DNA of 64,000 nucleotides from an uncultured Bacteroidota bacterium (GTDB lineage: Bacteria > Bacteroidota > Bacteroidia > Flavobacteriales > Schleiferiaceae): assembly GCA_913057235.1 (NCBI GenBank), contig CAJXNI010000006.1, forward strand, positions 1 to 64,000, read 5' to 3'. The notes under the pieces were generated by a model. The model did not search any database and was not told the origin of the DNA. It saw nothing but the letters and a program-made list of their open reading frames with translations. Positions 1 to 7,000 of this stretch are shown here, piece by piece. The position numbers and the translations under genes are program-made. Position 1 is the first letter of the stretch. Every line of letters begins with the position of its first letter.

Positions 1-72
1 GAGATCGACCAGATGGTTTATGAGTTGTATGGGCTTACCCAAGAAGAAATAGAAATAGTAGAGAACGCTTAG
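1..72 (+). CDS. C-terminal end of a restriction-modification / DNA methyltransferase-like protein (partial)
   Basis: Only the last 23 codons are inside the window, open from base 1 to the TAG at 70-72. The visible tail reads YELYGLTQEEIEIVE followed by three residues. Tails of the form (V)Y-x-LYGLT-x-EEI-x-IVE are typical of Eco57I-type and other large class I SAM-dependent DNA methyltransferases of type II restriction-modification and BREX systems, where they close the target-recognition part. This is family knowledge applied to a very short stretch, so the assignment is tentative. A strong hairpin follows the stop within 10 bases. Confidence 0.5.
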   Translation, partial: EIDQMVYELYGLTQEEIEIVENA

Positions 73-80
73 CTAGGCTA

Positions 81-111
81 GACCTGTCAGGTTTCAAAAA
101 CCTGATTGGTC
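81..111 (+). terminator. Palindromic hairpin after the methyltransferase-like gene
   Basis: GACC-TG-TCAGGTTT pairs with AAACCTGA-TT-GGTC around a 3-base loop, giving a stem of about 13 pairs with one or two mismatches. There is no long T-run. Hairpins built on the word CTGTCAGGTTT are common between genes in Bacteroidota, so it is both a likely transcription end and a dispersed repeat. Confidence 0.6.
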
Positions 112-135
112 TACACAGCACCAGGAACAAACGAG

Positions 136-684
136 ATGCCAGAAAAAGATAAGCAACCAAGAAAACGCATAGAGTATCGCAAAAAGAACGTACGTGTTTC
201 GCGCACGGGTGGTCTGTCTGCTACCAAAACTATTGCTAAGGATGGTTACGGAGTAACGGTAAATACCAAGCATGGCATAAGGCTTCACAAAAGGCTTTTT
301 AAAGGTGCCAGAATGGGTTTCCAAAATGGAAAGTTCCAATTTATTGGGAGATACAATAGCGGTCCTTTCAATTTCAATGTGTCCAAATCAGGGATAAGTA
401 CATCCATTAAAAACAAAAGAGGGTCGTACAATTTATTCAAACCCAATTACTCCAGTTTCAAAATGGGTGGTGTGCAAATAAGAGGTAAAAATGCGGCTAC
501 CTTACAGCTCATCTTTATGTTCTCTCAACTGTTAATTGTTCTCATTAAATTGGTTTGGCATCTTACGGTAAATCTCTTGTGGCTGGTATTTTTATTGGTA
601 AAATGGTTCATAGATTTTATGGTTGGGTTTTACAAGGGCTTTCAAAATCAGGACATAAATGCTTCAGTTGACGGTAGGGATTGA
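136..684 (+). CDS. Small membrane protein, DUF4236-like N-terminal part
   Basis: Predicted 182 aa from the ATG at 136; an upstream TTG at 106 lies inside the preceding hairpin and is unlikely. Residues 1-25 are very basic (Lys/Arg-rich). Residues around 60-105 contain FNVSKSGISTSI, the kind of F-x-N-x-SKSG-x-S-x-S-x-G/K motif seen in DUF4236 proteins. Residues about 125-170 are hydrophobic and would form one or two membrane segments near the C terminus. Function unknown. It stands alone between a hairpin and a structured intergenic stretch, next to a probable restriction-modification gene, which suggests accessory rather than core DNA. Confidence 0.55.
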   Translation: MPEKDKQPRKRIEYRKKNVRVSRTGGLSATKTIAKDGYGVTVNTKHGIRLHKRLFKGARMGFQNGKFQFIGRYNSGPFNFNVSKSGISTSIKNKRGSYNLFKPNYSSFKMGGVQIRGKNAATLQLIFMFSQLLIVLIKLVWHLTVNLLWLVFLLVKWFIDFMVGFYKGFQNQDINASVDGRD

Positions 685-720
685 ATAATTGAAAATGCTA
701 TTCACTCAAAAATCATATCG

Positions 721-763
721 GCAGAACGTAACTGCATCACGGTGGTGAACAGTTAATTGCTGC
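721..763. repeat. Imperfect palindrome in the gap before the PH-domain gene
   Basis: Nested complementary arms: GCAG (721-724) with CTGC (760-763), TAACTG (729-734) with CAGTTA (750-755), and TCAC (737-740) with GTGA (745-748), separated by small internal loops. No T-run follows, so it is a poor terminator. Role unknown: a transcript-stabilising structure, a repeat or a recombination site are all possible. Confidence 0.45.
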
Positions 764-792
764 TATAACAAAACAAAACACAATTAATTAAT

Positions 793-1170
793 ATGGGATT
801 ATTTTCAGGATTACGAGGAAGCGCTGGCACGGTCAGTAAAGAAAAACTAGACAGTGAATTCGGAACCTTGCTTTGCGAAGGAGAGCAGTTTGAGCTTGGT
901 TTTAAACTGGTGCGTGATATGTTTCTGTTCACCAATAAGCGATTGATTCTTGTAGATAAGCAAGGTGTAACAGGTCGTAAGGTTGAGTATAAATCAGTTG
1001 GTTACCGAAGTATCGCGCGCTTCAGCATTGAAACAGCCGGAACGTTTGATCTTGATGCAGAATTGAAAATATGGGTTTCCAGTGAAACCACACCAAGTAT
1101 CAGCAAGCAGTTCAACAAATCTGTAAATGTGTATGACGTGCAGAAACTTTTAGCACAGCACGTGCTCTAA
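793..1170 (+). CDS. Bacterial PH-domain (bPH_1-like) protein
   Basis: 125 aa, no signal peptide and no membrane segment, so probably cytoplasmic. Nearly the whole chain fits the bacterial pleckstrin-homology fold of the YvbH/bPH_1 type: an N-terminal acidic segment (EGEQFELGFKLVRD), the signature strand MFLFTNKRLILVDKQG at about 37-52, then K-x-EYKSV-x-YRSI-x-RFS and a C-terminal helix. These proteins are found as stand-alone domains in many bacteria and no reaction is established. The ATG at 793 follows an AT-rich leader. No obvious operon partner. Confidence 0.7.
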   Translation: MGLFSGLRGSAGTVSKEKLDSEFGTLLCEGEQFELGFKLVRDMFLFTNKRLILVDKQGVTGRKVEYKSVGYRSIARFSIETAGTFDLDAELKIWVSSETTPSISKQFNKSVNVYDVQKLLAQHVL

Positions 1171-1211
1171 AAACAAGAGGACCGGTAGTCCGGGCAAAAT
1201 CGCTCCTCGAG

Positions 1212-1377
1212 CGCGCTTGTAGCGCGTTTGGATTGTGCCTACACCGAGCTTGCGAGCTTAGTTCAGCTAATCGGTGCCAGTGGTGGTAAAGTTAAGCTTG
1301 ATATGCTTTTTAACAGGTAGCGATTTAGTACGATGCGCACGCGGTGCAACCGCGCGCGGGGTATGAGGTATAATACC
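1212..1377. repeat. Cluster of four short hairpins (REP-like palindromic region)
   Basis: Within 166 bases there are CGCGC/GCGCG (1212-1226, loop TTGTA), CACCGA...TCGGTG (1242-1276) enclosing TTAG/CTAA, CGC-a-CGCGGT/ACCGCG-c-GCG (1336-1358, loop GCA) and GGTAT/ATACC (1360-1377). The stretch is much richer in GC than the surrounding DNA. Such clustered palindromes are typical of REP/BIME-like elements mobilised by RAYT transposases, but no transposase is visible here. Confidence 0.5.
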
Positions 1378-1413
1378 TTTCGGTTTTTCTATCTTGCCCT
1401 AAACTTTTCACAC

Positions 1414-2298
1414 ATGCGCAATCTCTGCTTTTGGGCCCTTTGGCTTTGGCCCGTTCTAAACCTATCTGCTCAATTTTTACCAACCGCGCAAGAAGGCCGC
1501 ATTTGGTACAGTCATTACCAAGGCTTTTGGCAAGGCACGGAAATCTACTCGGTAGGTCCTAAAATTAATTTTCAGGGCAGCCCGGCCCCGCTTTTACTCT
1601 TAAAAAATCAGGCGGGGCAAACCATAGACACGCTAGGGGTCCTGGTAGAAGACACCACCGTGGGCGAAGTGACCTTGCATTATGGGCCAGGGGCTCCTCA
1701 AATCAATCCGGCCAACGCCACCTTTAGCTATAGCTTTAGTAATTCGGTAGGCGATACCTTTAGCTATCAAACCATCGGCCAGGGAGCCATTACGCTCACC
1801 ATTGACAGTATCTACAGTTATACCGATTTCAGGGGGATTACGCGCAGGGTGCAGCGCATACAGGTGCCGGCTCTGACTTTTAGTACTAGCACCTATTTCA
1901 ACATTATTGAAGGCTTAGGACCACAAAGCTCTTGGGTAAACCCAATTTATGATGGTTCAGTTTCGGATAATGTCGGATATACCTTGCGCTGTGTATTTGA
2001 TGGTGGCACCAAAATTTACGGAGACACCGTGCAGCAGTGTTTTATTTTGAACCAGCCAGAAGTGAAGCAGGAACTAGCCGGTTTTTACCCCAATCCCTGT
2101 AAAGGCCGCCTCTACTTTACCCAGGCCGAAAATTTTGAGCGCTACGCCATACTAAATCAGCTGGGGCAGGTGGTGCAAAAAGGGCAAATCCCGCAAGGTG
2201 CATTAGACGTTTCTGCTTTAGCAGCAGGAACTTATCTCATGCAACTTACGGGATTCCATTCCTTATCAGCCCGGCAAATGTTGGTGAAGGTGCCTTAA
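1414..2298 (+). CDS. Secreted protein with T9SS type A sorting domain
   Basis: 294 aa from the ATG at 1414, where a signal peptide begins (MRNLCFWALWLWPVLNLSAQ, cleavage after AQ). The longer open frame to 1333 runs through the palindrome cluster and is not believed. Residues about 215-294 form a type IX secretion C-terminal domain: GFYPNPCKGRLYF, then ILNQLGQVVQKG, then LAAGTYLMQL and a final MLVKV strand. The middle is a beta-rich domain I do not recognise. It should be exported by Sec, cross the outer membrane through the T9SS and be attached or released. The unrelated upstream region and the convergent cold-shock gene indicate a single-gene unit. Confidence 0.8.
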   Translation: MRNLCFWALWLWPVLNLSAQFLPTAQEGRIWYSHYQGFWQGTEIYSVGPKINFQGSPAPLLLLKNQAGQTIDTLGVLVEDTTVGEVTLHYGPGAPQINPANATFSYSFSNSVGDTFSYQTIGQGAITLTIDSIYSYTDFRGITRRVQRIQVPALTFSTSTYFNIIEGLGPQSSWVNPIYDGSVSDNVGYTLRCVFDGGTKIYGDTVQQCFILNQPEVKQELAGFYPNPCKGRLYFTQAENFERYAILNQLGQVVQKGQIPQGALDVSALAAGTYLMQLTGFHSLSARQMLVKVP

Positions 2299-2319
2299 AA
2301 AGAGCGGCACCGGTGATGC

Positions 2320-2760
2320 TTAACGAATCACCTTCACATCTACGGCCGTGGGGCCTTTTTGACCCTGTTCCACCCGGAAAGATACCGCATTGTCTTGCCC
2401 AATTTGCTCGGTGGTGTTGTTCACGTGCACAAAAATGCTCTCTTGCGTTTTCTTATCGCGGATGAAACCGTAGCCTTTTTCATCGTTAAAAAAGGTAACT
2501 ACGCCTTTGCGGTCTTCGTTTAAATCTTCCGTTTCATCGCGCTGTGCGGCACCCAGGTTAATGTTTTTAGCCTTTACCTTTTCAGGCGGAGGAGGCGGGG
2601 TGTCATGGAAATTACCATAGGCATCCATGTAGGTGATGTTATCACCTTTATCTCCGGCATTGGCCTTGCGCTCTTCTCTGCGTTTGGCTTTTTCCTCTTT
2701 TTTCTTCTGCTTCTTTTTTTCGCGTTCTTTTTTACCAAAAGTCTCTTGACTTCTACCCAT
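2320..2760 (-). CDS. Cold-shock-domain protein with basic N-terminal extension
   Basis: 146 aa. Residues 85-146 are a cold-shock (OB-fold) domain with RNP1 KGYGFI (95-100) and RNP2 IFVHV (109-113); it binds single-stranded RNA/DNA and should act as an RNA chaperone. Residues 1-35 are almost pure Lys/Glu/Arg, likely helical and RNA-binding, followed by a proline run at 55-59. The extension is longer than in CspA (about 70 aa) but extended forms are common in Bacteroidota. It lies 22 bases downstream of the DEAD-box helicase gene on the same strand and is probably co-transcribed with it. Confidence 0.9.
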   Translation of the reverse strand: MGRSQETFGKKEREKKKQKKKEEKAKRREERKANAGDKGDNITYMDAYGNFHDTPPPPPEKVKAKNINLGAAQRDETEDLNEDRKGVVTFFNDEKGYGFIRDKKTQESIFVHVNNTTEQIGQDNAVSFRVEQGQKGPTAVDVKVIR

Positions 2761-2782
2761 ACAATTCTTGTGATTAAATTAT

Positions 2783-3982
2783 TTAGTTAACAAATGTGTA
2801 GGCCTTTCCTGCTTTGCCAGCTCTTCCGGTTCGGCCTATTCTATGAATATAACTATCCATAGTTGCCGGAAGCTGATAATTTATAACGTGGCTTATGTCT
2901 GAAACGTCAATACCACGGGCGGCTACGTCTGTAGCCACAAGTACTTTTATTTTTCCGTCTTTAAATTTCTTTAAGGCTTTTTGCCGATAATTCTGGCTCT
3001 TGTTACCATGAATTTCATCGCAGCTTACGCCACTTTTGTGGAGTTTCTTGCTTACGCGGCTCACCCAGCGTTTGGTTTCGGCAAAGACCAAAACCTTGCT
3101 AAACTCATTTTGCTCCAGCATGCCCAGTAAAACGCCAAATTTATCTTGGCCTTCTTTTAGTTTAATTACCTCTTGGTCAATATGTTCAGCGGTAACTTCA
3201 CCGTTACTCACCTTAATTTCCACGGCCTTGGGGCCTACTAGTTGCTCAATATGTCCTTGCTGGCTTTTATTTAAGGTAGCTGAAAACAGGTAAGTGTTTT
3301 GGCGCTGGCGCATAGCCCCGGCAATGCGGTCTACATCGGCTGCAAAGCCCATGTCTAGCATGCGGTCAAATTCATCTAAAACCAAAACCTCAAAGTCTTT
3401 AAAATACAGCGCTTTGCGGTTGGCCAAATCCAGCAAGCGGCCGGGCGTGCCTACCACTAAATGCTTTCGTTTAGAGAGTACTTTTAAATCGGTATTTAAA
3501 TTGGTGCCGCCAATAAAGCAGGCACTGTACAAGCCCATGCCTTTGGTGAGGGATTTAAACTCCTGCTCAATTTGCACCGCCAACTCACGGGTGGGCGCTA
3601 AAATGAGGGTGTTAAAGTTTTTTTGCTGTTGTAAAAGACGGTTGATGATAGGGATTAAAAAGGCTCCCGTTTTACCGGTACCGGTGCGGGCAATGCCTAC
3701 TAGGTTGTGGCCCTCCAATAAGGGGTTTATAGTTTTTTCCTGTACTTCCGTAGGATGGGTGAAGCCCTTTTGCGCCAAGGTTTTTTGCAAGGCCGGCTCC
3801 AGATTCCATTGGCTAAAAGGCCCTTGCGGTTCAAAGGTGGTTTCCTGTACGGGAACGGCCTTTTGTTCTAAACGGTTAATGTTAATGTTAGACTTAGCAG
3901 GCCCTTTTTTGCGACTGCGCTGGGGAGCGCCTTTGCTTTTTTTAGAAAAGGAGTTGCGTGATTTCTTTTGAGTTGTACGCAT
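2783..3982 (-). CDS. DEAD-box ATP-dependent RNA helicase (RhlE-like)
   Basis: 399 aa from the ATG at 3982; the open frame continues upstream to 4126 but that part is non-coding in character and lies in the leader. Basic N terminus (1-40), then the Q motif FTHPTEVQ, motif I ARTGTGKT (98-105), Ia PTRELAVQ, Ib TPGRLLDL, motif II DEFD (203-206, in place of DEAD), motif III SAT (234-236), motif V ATDVAARGIDV and motif VI HRIGRTGRAG. It should unwind RNA duplexes, probably rRNA or mRNA in the cold. A TAnnTTTG promoter about 237 bases upstream and the cold-shock gene directly downstream support cold regulation. Confidence 0.93.
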   Translation of the reverse strand: MRTTQKKSRNSFSKKSKGAPQRSRKKGPAKSNININRLEQKAVPVQETTFEPQGPFSQWNLEPALQKTLAQKGFTHPTEVQEKTINPLLEGHNLVGIARTGTGKTGAFLIPIINRLLQQQKNFNTLILAPTRELAVQIEQEFKSLTKGMGLYSACFIGGTNLNTDLKVLSKRKHLVVGTPGRLLDLANRKALYFKDFEVLVLDEFDRMLDMGFAADVDRIAGAMRQRQNTYLFSATLNKSQQGHIEQLVGPKAVEIKVSNGEVTAEHIDQEVIKLKEGQDKFGVLLGMLEQNEFSKVLVFAETKRWVSRVSKKLHKSGVSCDEIHGNKSQNYRQKALKKFKDGKIKVLVATDVAARGIDVSDISHVINYQLPATMDSYIHRIGRTGRAGKAGKAYTFVN

Positions 3983-4212
3983 AATTTTTGGGTACTCCGC
4001 ATTAAGGGAGTCTTGCACCTGAAGCCCGCAGCTTAAACCGATACCTTTTGCAGGTAACCGTGCCGAGCTTAAGTAGATGATATTAAAAAATGTAGATAAT
4101 CTTTTTGTGTTGTTTGTAAGGCACACTGGGTTTAAGGGGTAGTGTGCGTTTAAGCTAAACCTGAACCTAGCTTAATTTTACAAAAGAGAACTATTTTCTC
4201 TGCTAAGAAAAG
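3983..4212 (-). promoter_or_regulatory. Long structured 5' leader of the helicase/cold-shock operon
   Basis: From the probable transcription start near 4212 to the ATG at 3982 there are about 230 untranslated bases. Two hairpins are visible: GCACACT/AGTGTGC (4121-4147) and AAGCTA/TAGCTT (4152-4173). Long leaders of this sort control cspA and csdA-type genes through temperature-dependent folding; the inference here is from position and gene content. Confidence 0.5.
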
Positions 4213-4218
4213 GAGCGG

Positions 4219-4226
4219 CAAATGTA
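4219..4226 (-). promoter_or_regulatory. -7 promoter element for the helicase operon
   Basis: On the minus strand the bases read TACATTTG, a match to the Bacteroidota -7 box TAnnTTTG. No clear -33 TTG was found. Confidence 0.5.
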
Positions 4227-4252
4227 CAACTAAATAATGAGTAAGCGCGGGC

Positions 4253-4825
4253 CTAAAATAGGTGCGTAATGTTGGCCGAGAAAAGCTTCACGGCTATGGC
4301 TAGTAAGATCACGCCAAAAACCTTACGCAGCACATTGATGCCGCCTTCACCCAGTTTACCTTCCAGCCAGCTGGCACCTTTTAACACCCCGTACACCAGA
4401 ATGATATTCAGTACAATGGCCACCGCAATATTTTCCGTTTCGTATTCCGCTCTAATACTTAAAATGGTGGTCATGCTGCCGGCCCCGGCAATTAGCGGAA
4501 AGGCCAGGGGCACAATAGAAGCTGATTTGGGCTCTTCGTCTTTTATAAGCTGTACGCCTAAAACCATTTCAAGGGCCAAAATAAAGAGCACAAAGGCCCC
4601 GGCCACTGCAAAGGAATTTACATCTACGCCTAAATATTTAAGAATACTTTCGCCCACAAACAGAAAAGTGATCATAATTCCTGCGGCCACTAAACTGGCT
4701 TTTTCACTTTGAATATGTCCCACTTTTTTGCGCAGGGAAATAATTAAGGGGATACTGCCAGTAATATCTATTACCGCAAAAAGAATCATGGTGGCTGAAA
4801 ATATTTCTTTTAAGTTGAAATCCAT
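4253..4825 (-). CDS. MarC family integral membrane protein
   Basis: 190 aa with about six hydrophobic segments, the usual size of UPF0056/MarC proteins. Typical stretches are the N-terminal FAVIDITGSIPLIISL and, in the middle, SIVPLAFPLIAGAGSMTTI, the repeat around the glycine/proline motif that defines the family. It sits in the inner membrane. The old link of MarC to multiple antibiotic resistance was withdrawn, so no transport substrate can be named. It is transcribed alone from a promoter about 40 bases upstream. Confidence 0.88.
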   Translation of the reverse strand: MDFNLKEIFSATMILFAVIDITGSIPLIISLRKKVGHIQSEKASLVAAGIMITFLFVGESILKYLGVDVNSFAVAGAFVLFILALEMVLGVQLIKDEEPKSASIVPLAFPLIAGAGSMTTILSIRAEYETENIAVAIVLNIILVYGVLKGASWLEGKLGEGGINVLRKVFGVILLAIAVKLFSANITHLF

Positions 4826-4861
4826 TTAGTTACGTGTTATTTCAATTTTTAAAAAGGCCGG

Positions 4862-4869
4862 CAAAATTA
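4862..4869 (-). promoter_or_regulatory. -7 promoter element for the MarC-family gene
   Basis: Minus strand TAATTTTG matches TAnnTTTG; the expected transcript start is about 30 bases before the ATG at 4825. Confidence 0.55.
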
Positions 4870-4951
4870 CGGGCTTTCATACAGGTGGCCATGCGGGTAC
4901 GGCTATATTTTTAGGCTTCCGCTGATGCTTAAAATGTTCTGGCAGAGGTGG

Positions 4952-4959
4952 TATCTTTG
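4952..4959 (+). promoter_or_regulatory. -7 promoter element for the DUF3109 gene (near-leaderless)
   Basis: TATCTTTG ends 4 bases before the ATG at 4964, so transcription should begin at or next to the start codon. This also argues against the longer reading frame starting at 4925. Confidence 0.6.
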
Positions 4960-4963
4960 CCGC

Positions 4964-5536
4964 ATGATAGCGATTGATGATACCCTTATTTCGGAGGAGA
5001 TTTTAGAAAAAGCCTTCGTGTGCGACCTGAGCAAATGCAAAGGAGCCTGCTGCGTTGAAGGCGATGCCGGTGCTCCTTTGGAAAAAGAGGAGAAGCTAAT
5101 TTTAGAGCAGGGGTATTCGGCTGTAAAGCCTTACCTGCGCAAGGAAGGAATTGCGGCCATAGAGTCCCAAGGTAAAGCGGTGGTTGATCCCAATGATGGC
5201 GAATTTGTAACCCCGTTGGTGAATGGCGCTGAGTGCGCCTATGTAATTTTTGATGAAAAGGGTGTAACCAAATGCGGCATTGAAAAGGCCTGGGAAGAAG
5301 GCGCCACTTCTTTTCGCAAACCTGTTTCCTGTCATTTGTATCCCATACGCATTAGTAAATACCCCAGCTTTGATGCGGTGAATTATCATAAATGGCAAAT
5401 ATGCGCGCCCGCCTGCAGTTTGGGAGCGCAATTAAAAGTGCCGGTGTACCAGTTTGCCAAAGATGCCTTGGTACGCAAATACGGGGAAGACTGGTTTAAG
5501 CAGTTGGAAATAGTGGCTGAAAATTGGCCGGCTTAG
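4964..5536 (+). CDS. DUF3109 family cysteine-rich protein
   Basis: 190 aa from the ATG at 4964. The N-terminal part carries the cysteine cluster CDLSKCKGACC (residues about 20-30) and further cysteines occur in GAECAYVIF, KCGIEKAWEEG, SCHLYPIRI and CAPACSLG. The spacing suggests a metal or Fe-S site, as also proposed for the related YkgJ-type proteins; no enzymatic role is known. The family is widespread in Bacteroidota. It is a single gene, with its promoter abutting the start and 413 bases of non-coding DNA after it. Confidence 0.85.
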   Translation: MIAIDDTLISEEILEKAFVCDLSKCKGACCVEGDAGAPLEKEEKLILEQGYSAVKPYLRKEGIAAIESQGKAVVDPNDGEFVTPLVNGAECAYVIFDEKGVTKCGIEKAWEEGATSFRKPVSCHLYPIRISKYPSFDAVNYHKWQICAPACSLGAQLKVPVYQFAKDALVRKYGEDWFKQLEIVAENWPA

Positions 5537-5949
5537 TGTCTTTACTAAAAGGCTTAAAGCCAAGCAGTTATTTGTAAGTAAAAGACTATCAGAAACTTAG
5601 CCTTTGCCCGCTTGATGCAAGTAGCCCAATGTTACCTCAAGGTTATCAACATTAGGTGTGAATTATTTTCTCGAATTCCTTGCTCAAATGGGTTGCATTT
5701 TTTCTATATCAGACCCATTCTACCTTTTACCGCTCCTTGCCTTTTCGGGCTGTTAATAAAAGAGGTTTAATGTGAAAAACTAGCCTTTGGGAGGGGTTGA
5801 TTATTTAGTCACATTTGTATAGCAAGGTTTTATTTGGAAACACTCTTTGTAATTACATGAAATAATTAGCTGTTGAAAATCAGCGTATTACGCGGTTTAA
5901 AAAGCCTTCAAAACCTTGTGAGACAAAATATTAACGCACAAAAAAGCTA
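5537..5949. other. 413-base non-coding region upstream of nrdBA
   Basis: No convincing gene: a 51-codon frame at 5615-5770 has no recognisable features. AATGTT and AACATT (about 5632-5654) could pair as a small hairpin. CACATTTG at 5810-5817, preceded by TTTG 20 bases earlier (5786-5789), is a one-mismatch promoter candidate for nrdB and would give a leader of about 130 bases. No clear NrdR box pair was seen. Confidence 0.4.
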
Positions 5950-6927
5950 ATGATGCAGGAAAAGGAGCCCATTCTACAAGAGAACAAAAATCGCTTTGTA
6001 TTATTCCCAATTGAGCACCATGATATTTGGGAGTGGTATAAAAAACAAGAGGCCAGTTTTTGGACGGCCGAGGAAATTGATTTGCACCAAGATATTTCGG
6101 ACTGGGAGTCTAAGTTAAATGATGACGAGCGTTATTTCATTAAACACATTTTGGCCTTTTTTGCCGCTAGTGATGGCATTGTGAACGAGAACCTAGCTGA
6201 GAACTTTGTGAATGAAGTGCAATATACAGAGGCTAAGTTTTTCTACGGTTTCCAAATTATGATGGAGAATATCCACAGTGAAACCTATTCACTATTAATT
6301 GACACTTACATTAAAGACAAAGAAGACCGTGACCGTCTTTTCAAGGCTATTGAAAACTTTGATGCCATTAAGCGCAAGGCAGACTGGGCACTGCGCTGGA
6401 TTGAAAGCGACAGCTTTGCCGAGCGTCTGGTGGCTTTTGCCGCGGTAGAGGGCATTTTCTTTAGTGGTTCTTTCTGCTCTATTTTCTGGTTAAAGAAAAG
6501 AGGTCTAATGCCTGGCTTGACCTTCTCCAATGAGTTAATTTCCAGAGACGAGGGCATGCACTGTGATTTTGCCTGTCACTTGCACAACAATCACCTAATC
6601 AACAAAGTGCCAGAAGAGCGCATCCGCCACATCTTACTTGACGCCTTAGATATTGAGCGCGAATTTATCACCGAGTCTTTACCGGTAAACCTCATTGGCA
6701 TGAATGCCAAGCTAATGACCCAGTATCTGGAGTTTGTAACGGACCGTTTGCTAGTTGAGCTTGGCTGTAGCAAAGAGTTTAACGTTGAGAATCCATTTGA
6801 CTTTATGGATATGATTAGCCTGCAGGGTAAAACCAACTTCTTTGAAAAAAGAGTAGGGGAGTATCAGAAGAGCGGCGTAGTGCAAGGCACCGATTCACAA
6901 AAAATAGCCTTTGACGAGGATTTTTAG
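5950..6927 (+). CDS. nrdB: Class Ia ribonucleotide reductase, beta (R2) subunit
   Basis: 325 aa. It carries the di-iron/tyrosyl radical centre that starts reduction of ribonucleotides to deoxyribonucleotides. By alignment to the mouse R2 pattern the iron ligands are D75, E106, H109, E167, E201 and H204, and the radical tyrosine is Y113 (in [10 protein letters not shown]); all are present. The C-terminal tail KIAFDEDF is the peptide that docks on the alpha subunit. The sequence is of the eukaryote-like class Ia type usual in Bacteroidota. It starts at tandem ATG codons (5950, 5953) and precedes nrdA by 73 bases, so the two are one operon. Confidence 0.97.
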   Translation: MMQEKEPILQENKNRFVLFPIEHHDIWEWYKKQEASFWTAEEIDLHQDISDWESKLNDDERYFIKHILAFFAASDGIVNENLAENFVNEVQYTEAKFFYGFQIMMENIHSETYSLLIDTYIKDKEDRDRLFKAIENFDAIKRKADWALRWIESDSFAERLVAFAAVEGIFFSGSFCSIFWLKKRGLMPGLTFSNELISRDEGMHCDFACHLHNNHLINKVPEERIRHILLDALDIEREFITESLPVNLIGMNAKLMTQYLEFVTDRLLVELGCSKEFNVENPFDFMDMISLQGKTNFFEKRVGEYQKSGVVQGTDSQKIAFDEDF

Positions 6928-7000
6928 TCACAAAAGAGAATACCATCGGCATGACCGTTACACCAAGAAATATTTACAATAACCCGCAACACCATACTAT

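Noticed and set aside
721-763. Possible integron attC site
   Set aside because: The outer arms only roughly fit the R boxes, the element is shorter than known attC sites and no integrase gene is visible.
1333-1413. N-terminal 27 residues of the longest frame of the first T9SS gene
   Set aside because: They are translated from the palindrome cluster; the signal peptide begins at the ATG at 1414.
3036-3971. Open frames on the plus strand opposite the helicase gene
   Set aside because: They mirror the helicase coding sequence, have no domain signs and are rich in Ser/Lys as expected for antisense frames.
5643-5651. DnaA-box-like word TTATCAACA
   Set aside because: Single, with a mismatch, and no cluster or replication genes nearby; not an origin.
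5615-5770. 51-codon frame before nrdB
   Set aside because: No signal, membrane or domain features and atypical composition.
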